DNA of 6,888 nucleotides from positions 1 to 6,888 of the forward strand of contig CANHXF010000092.1 of assembly GCA_947464515.1 (NCBI GenBank), written 5' to 3'. The translations under genes and the position numbers were made by a program. The notes beneath the pieces are model-generated. The model was given only the letters and a program-made list of their open reading frames with translations. It was not told where the DNA came from and searched no databases. This DNA comes from Flavobacteriales bacterium. GTDB taxonomy: Bacteria > Bacteroidota > Bacteroidia > NS11-12g > UBA955. Numbering within the stretch: the stretch's first letter is position 1; every line of letters begins with the position of its first letter. This document shows positions 5,902 through 6,888 of this stretch, piece by piece.

Positions 5902-6888
5902 CTAATCTTCGTCGTCCCCATCAATTCCGGGTGCCGTCTGTGTATACTTCCTGATTTTGTTCAGTAATTGGTCGAAATCTTCGGCCAAATCGCTGCTAAA
6001 AAACATCTTTTCACCTGTCCTTGGATGAATGAATCCCAATTCTTTGGCGTGCAGGGCTTGCCTTGGCATCAAAGTGAAGCAATTTTCAATAAATGGTTTG
6101 AATTTGGGTAGCGCAGATCCTTTTCTGACCTCCATTCCGCCATACAATTCATCGGAAAAAAGCGGGTGCTTGATACTAGAAAAGTGTGCTCTGATTTGAT
6201 GCGTCCTTCCAGTTTCTAACTCACATTGTACTAGGGATGCGAAGTAAAATGACTCCAATGTTTTGTAGTGGGTAATGGCCAATTTGCCTTCTTCTTCGTC
6301 TTGGAAGCACTTCGATCTTCTGCGATCGGCGGGATCACGCGACAAATAGCTGCGAATCGTACCATCCTTTGGTTTTGGCTCTCCCCAAACTAGGGCCCAA
6401 TAACGCCTGTGAATACTGTGGTCGTAAAACTGTTTTCCCAAATGACTGAGGGCAAACTCTGTTTTTCCAACAACCAACAAACCCGAAGTGTCTTTGTCGA
6501 TGCGATGCACCAAACCGGGTCTATGATACTGATCCTTAGTTGGCAACTGCCCAAAGTGATATACCAGTGCATTTACCAAGGTTCCACTGTAATTGTTGTG
6601 GCCGGGGTGAACGACCATTCCTGCGGGTTTGTTGACAATCAGCAAATCATCGTCTTCATAAACGATGTTCAATGGGATGTTCTCAGGATAAACTTCAGTA
6701 TCTCTCGGTGCGGTTGGAAGTAGCACTCGAACAGTATCGTTTGGTTTGATTTTGTAATTGTTTTTGGTGGGTTTTTCGTTTACCACCACGGCGCCTGATT
6801 CGATGCCGGCTTGAATTTTGGAACGACTTGCATTGGCAATTTTATGCATCAGCCATTTGTCAACCCGCATTTGTTCCTGTCCAGGATC
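5902..6888 (-). CDS. rluD: 23S rRNA pseudouridine synthase, RluD/RluA family (5' end outside window)
   Basis: Read on the minus strand, this encodes at least 328 residues ending at a TAG (5902-5904). Numbering from the Met at 6870, residues 1-50 are an S4 RNA-binding domain (RVDKWLMHKIANASRSKIQ). The catalytic domain has DLLIVNKPAGMVVHPG (75-90), HRIDKDTSGLL (122-132) with catalytic Asp125, GRTHQIRAH (221-229) and PRQALHA (269-275). The enzyme converts uridines to pseudouridines in 23S rRNA (positions 1911/1915/1917 in E. coli RluD), aiding ribosome assembly. The frame stays open upstream of that Met to the window edge (DPGQEQ), and the Met sits where relatives have an internal Leu/Ile-Arg-x-Asp-Lys motif. 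The true start therefore probably lies further upstream, outside the window. The acidic tail DGDDED (317-322) is a small extra. RluD is favoured over other RluA-type enzymes because of the S4 domain, but the exact target uridines are inferred. Confidence 0.92.
   Translation of the reverse strand, partial: DPGQEQMRVDKWLMHKIANASRSKIQAGIESGAVVVNEKPTKNNYKIKPNDTVRVLLPTAPRDTEVYPENIPLNIVYEDDDLLIVNKPAGMVVHPGHNNYSGTLVNALVYHFGQLPTKDQYHRPGLVHRIDKDTSGLLVVGKTEFALSHLGKQFYDHSIHRRYWALVWGEPKPKDGTIRSYLSRDPADRRRSKCFQDEEEGKLAITHYKTLESFYFASLVQCELETGRTHQIRAHFSSIKHPLFSDELYGGMEVRKGSALPKFKPFIENCFTLMPRQALHAKELGFIHPRTGEKMFFSSDLAEDFDQLLNKIRKYTQTAPGIDGDDED

Noticed and set aside
6409..6723. 104-codon open frame on the plus strand opposite rluD
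   Set aside because: It lies wholly within the conserved rluD catalytic region, shows no domain, and is best explained as a shadow of that gene.
1..6888. Mobile element, phage, CRISPR or defence system
   Set aside because: There is no transposase, integrase, repeat array, Cas, restriction or toxin-antitoxin motif; all recognised genes are core or common Bacteroidota genes.

Overview
The window looks like ordinary chromosomal DNA of a member of the Bacteroidota. The reasons are a TonB-dependent receptor with an N-terminal carboxypeptidase-regulatory-like domain paired with a DUF4249-type lipoprotein, a ureohydrolase-fold protein of a kind I know from this phylum, no Shine-Dalgarno sequences, and TAnnTTTG-type -7 promoter elements just upstream of two start codons. 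I cannot place it at genus level.

Layout: 1-123 is the last 40 codons of thymidylate synthase (thyA), followed by a 70-bp gap holding a perfect 12-bp palindrome and a -7-like box. 194-2608 encodes an 804-residue TonB-dependent outer-membrane receptor. 11 bp later, 2620-3543 encodes a DUF4249-like lipoprotein; the two form a probable operon for uptake of an unknown ligand. After a 115-bp gap, 3659-4747 encodes an arginase/formimidoylglutamase-fold protein that has lost most canonical manganese ligands. After a 75-bp gap, 4823-5899 encodes a three-domain flavin/2Fe-2S NAD(P)H reductase resembling PaaE. The opposite strand from the right edge to 5902 carries an RluD-type 23S rRNA pseudouridine synthase, whose 5' end lies outside the window. 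It converges on the reductase gene with only 2 bp between the stop codons.

Apart from the receptor/lipoprotein pair, the genes do not form an obvious pathway: nucleotide synthesis, rRNA modification and redox housekeeping genes flank an envelope uptake pair. I see no rRNA, tRNA, CRISPR array, insertion sequence, integrase or phage gene, and no gene-free stretch over about 115 bp. The points most worth following up are the metal-ligand-poor ureohydrolase homologue, the palindrome where a -33 promoter element would be expected, and the probable leaderless starts.
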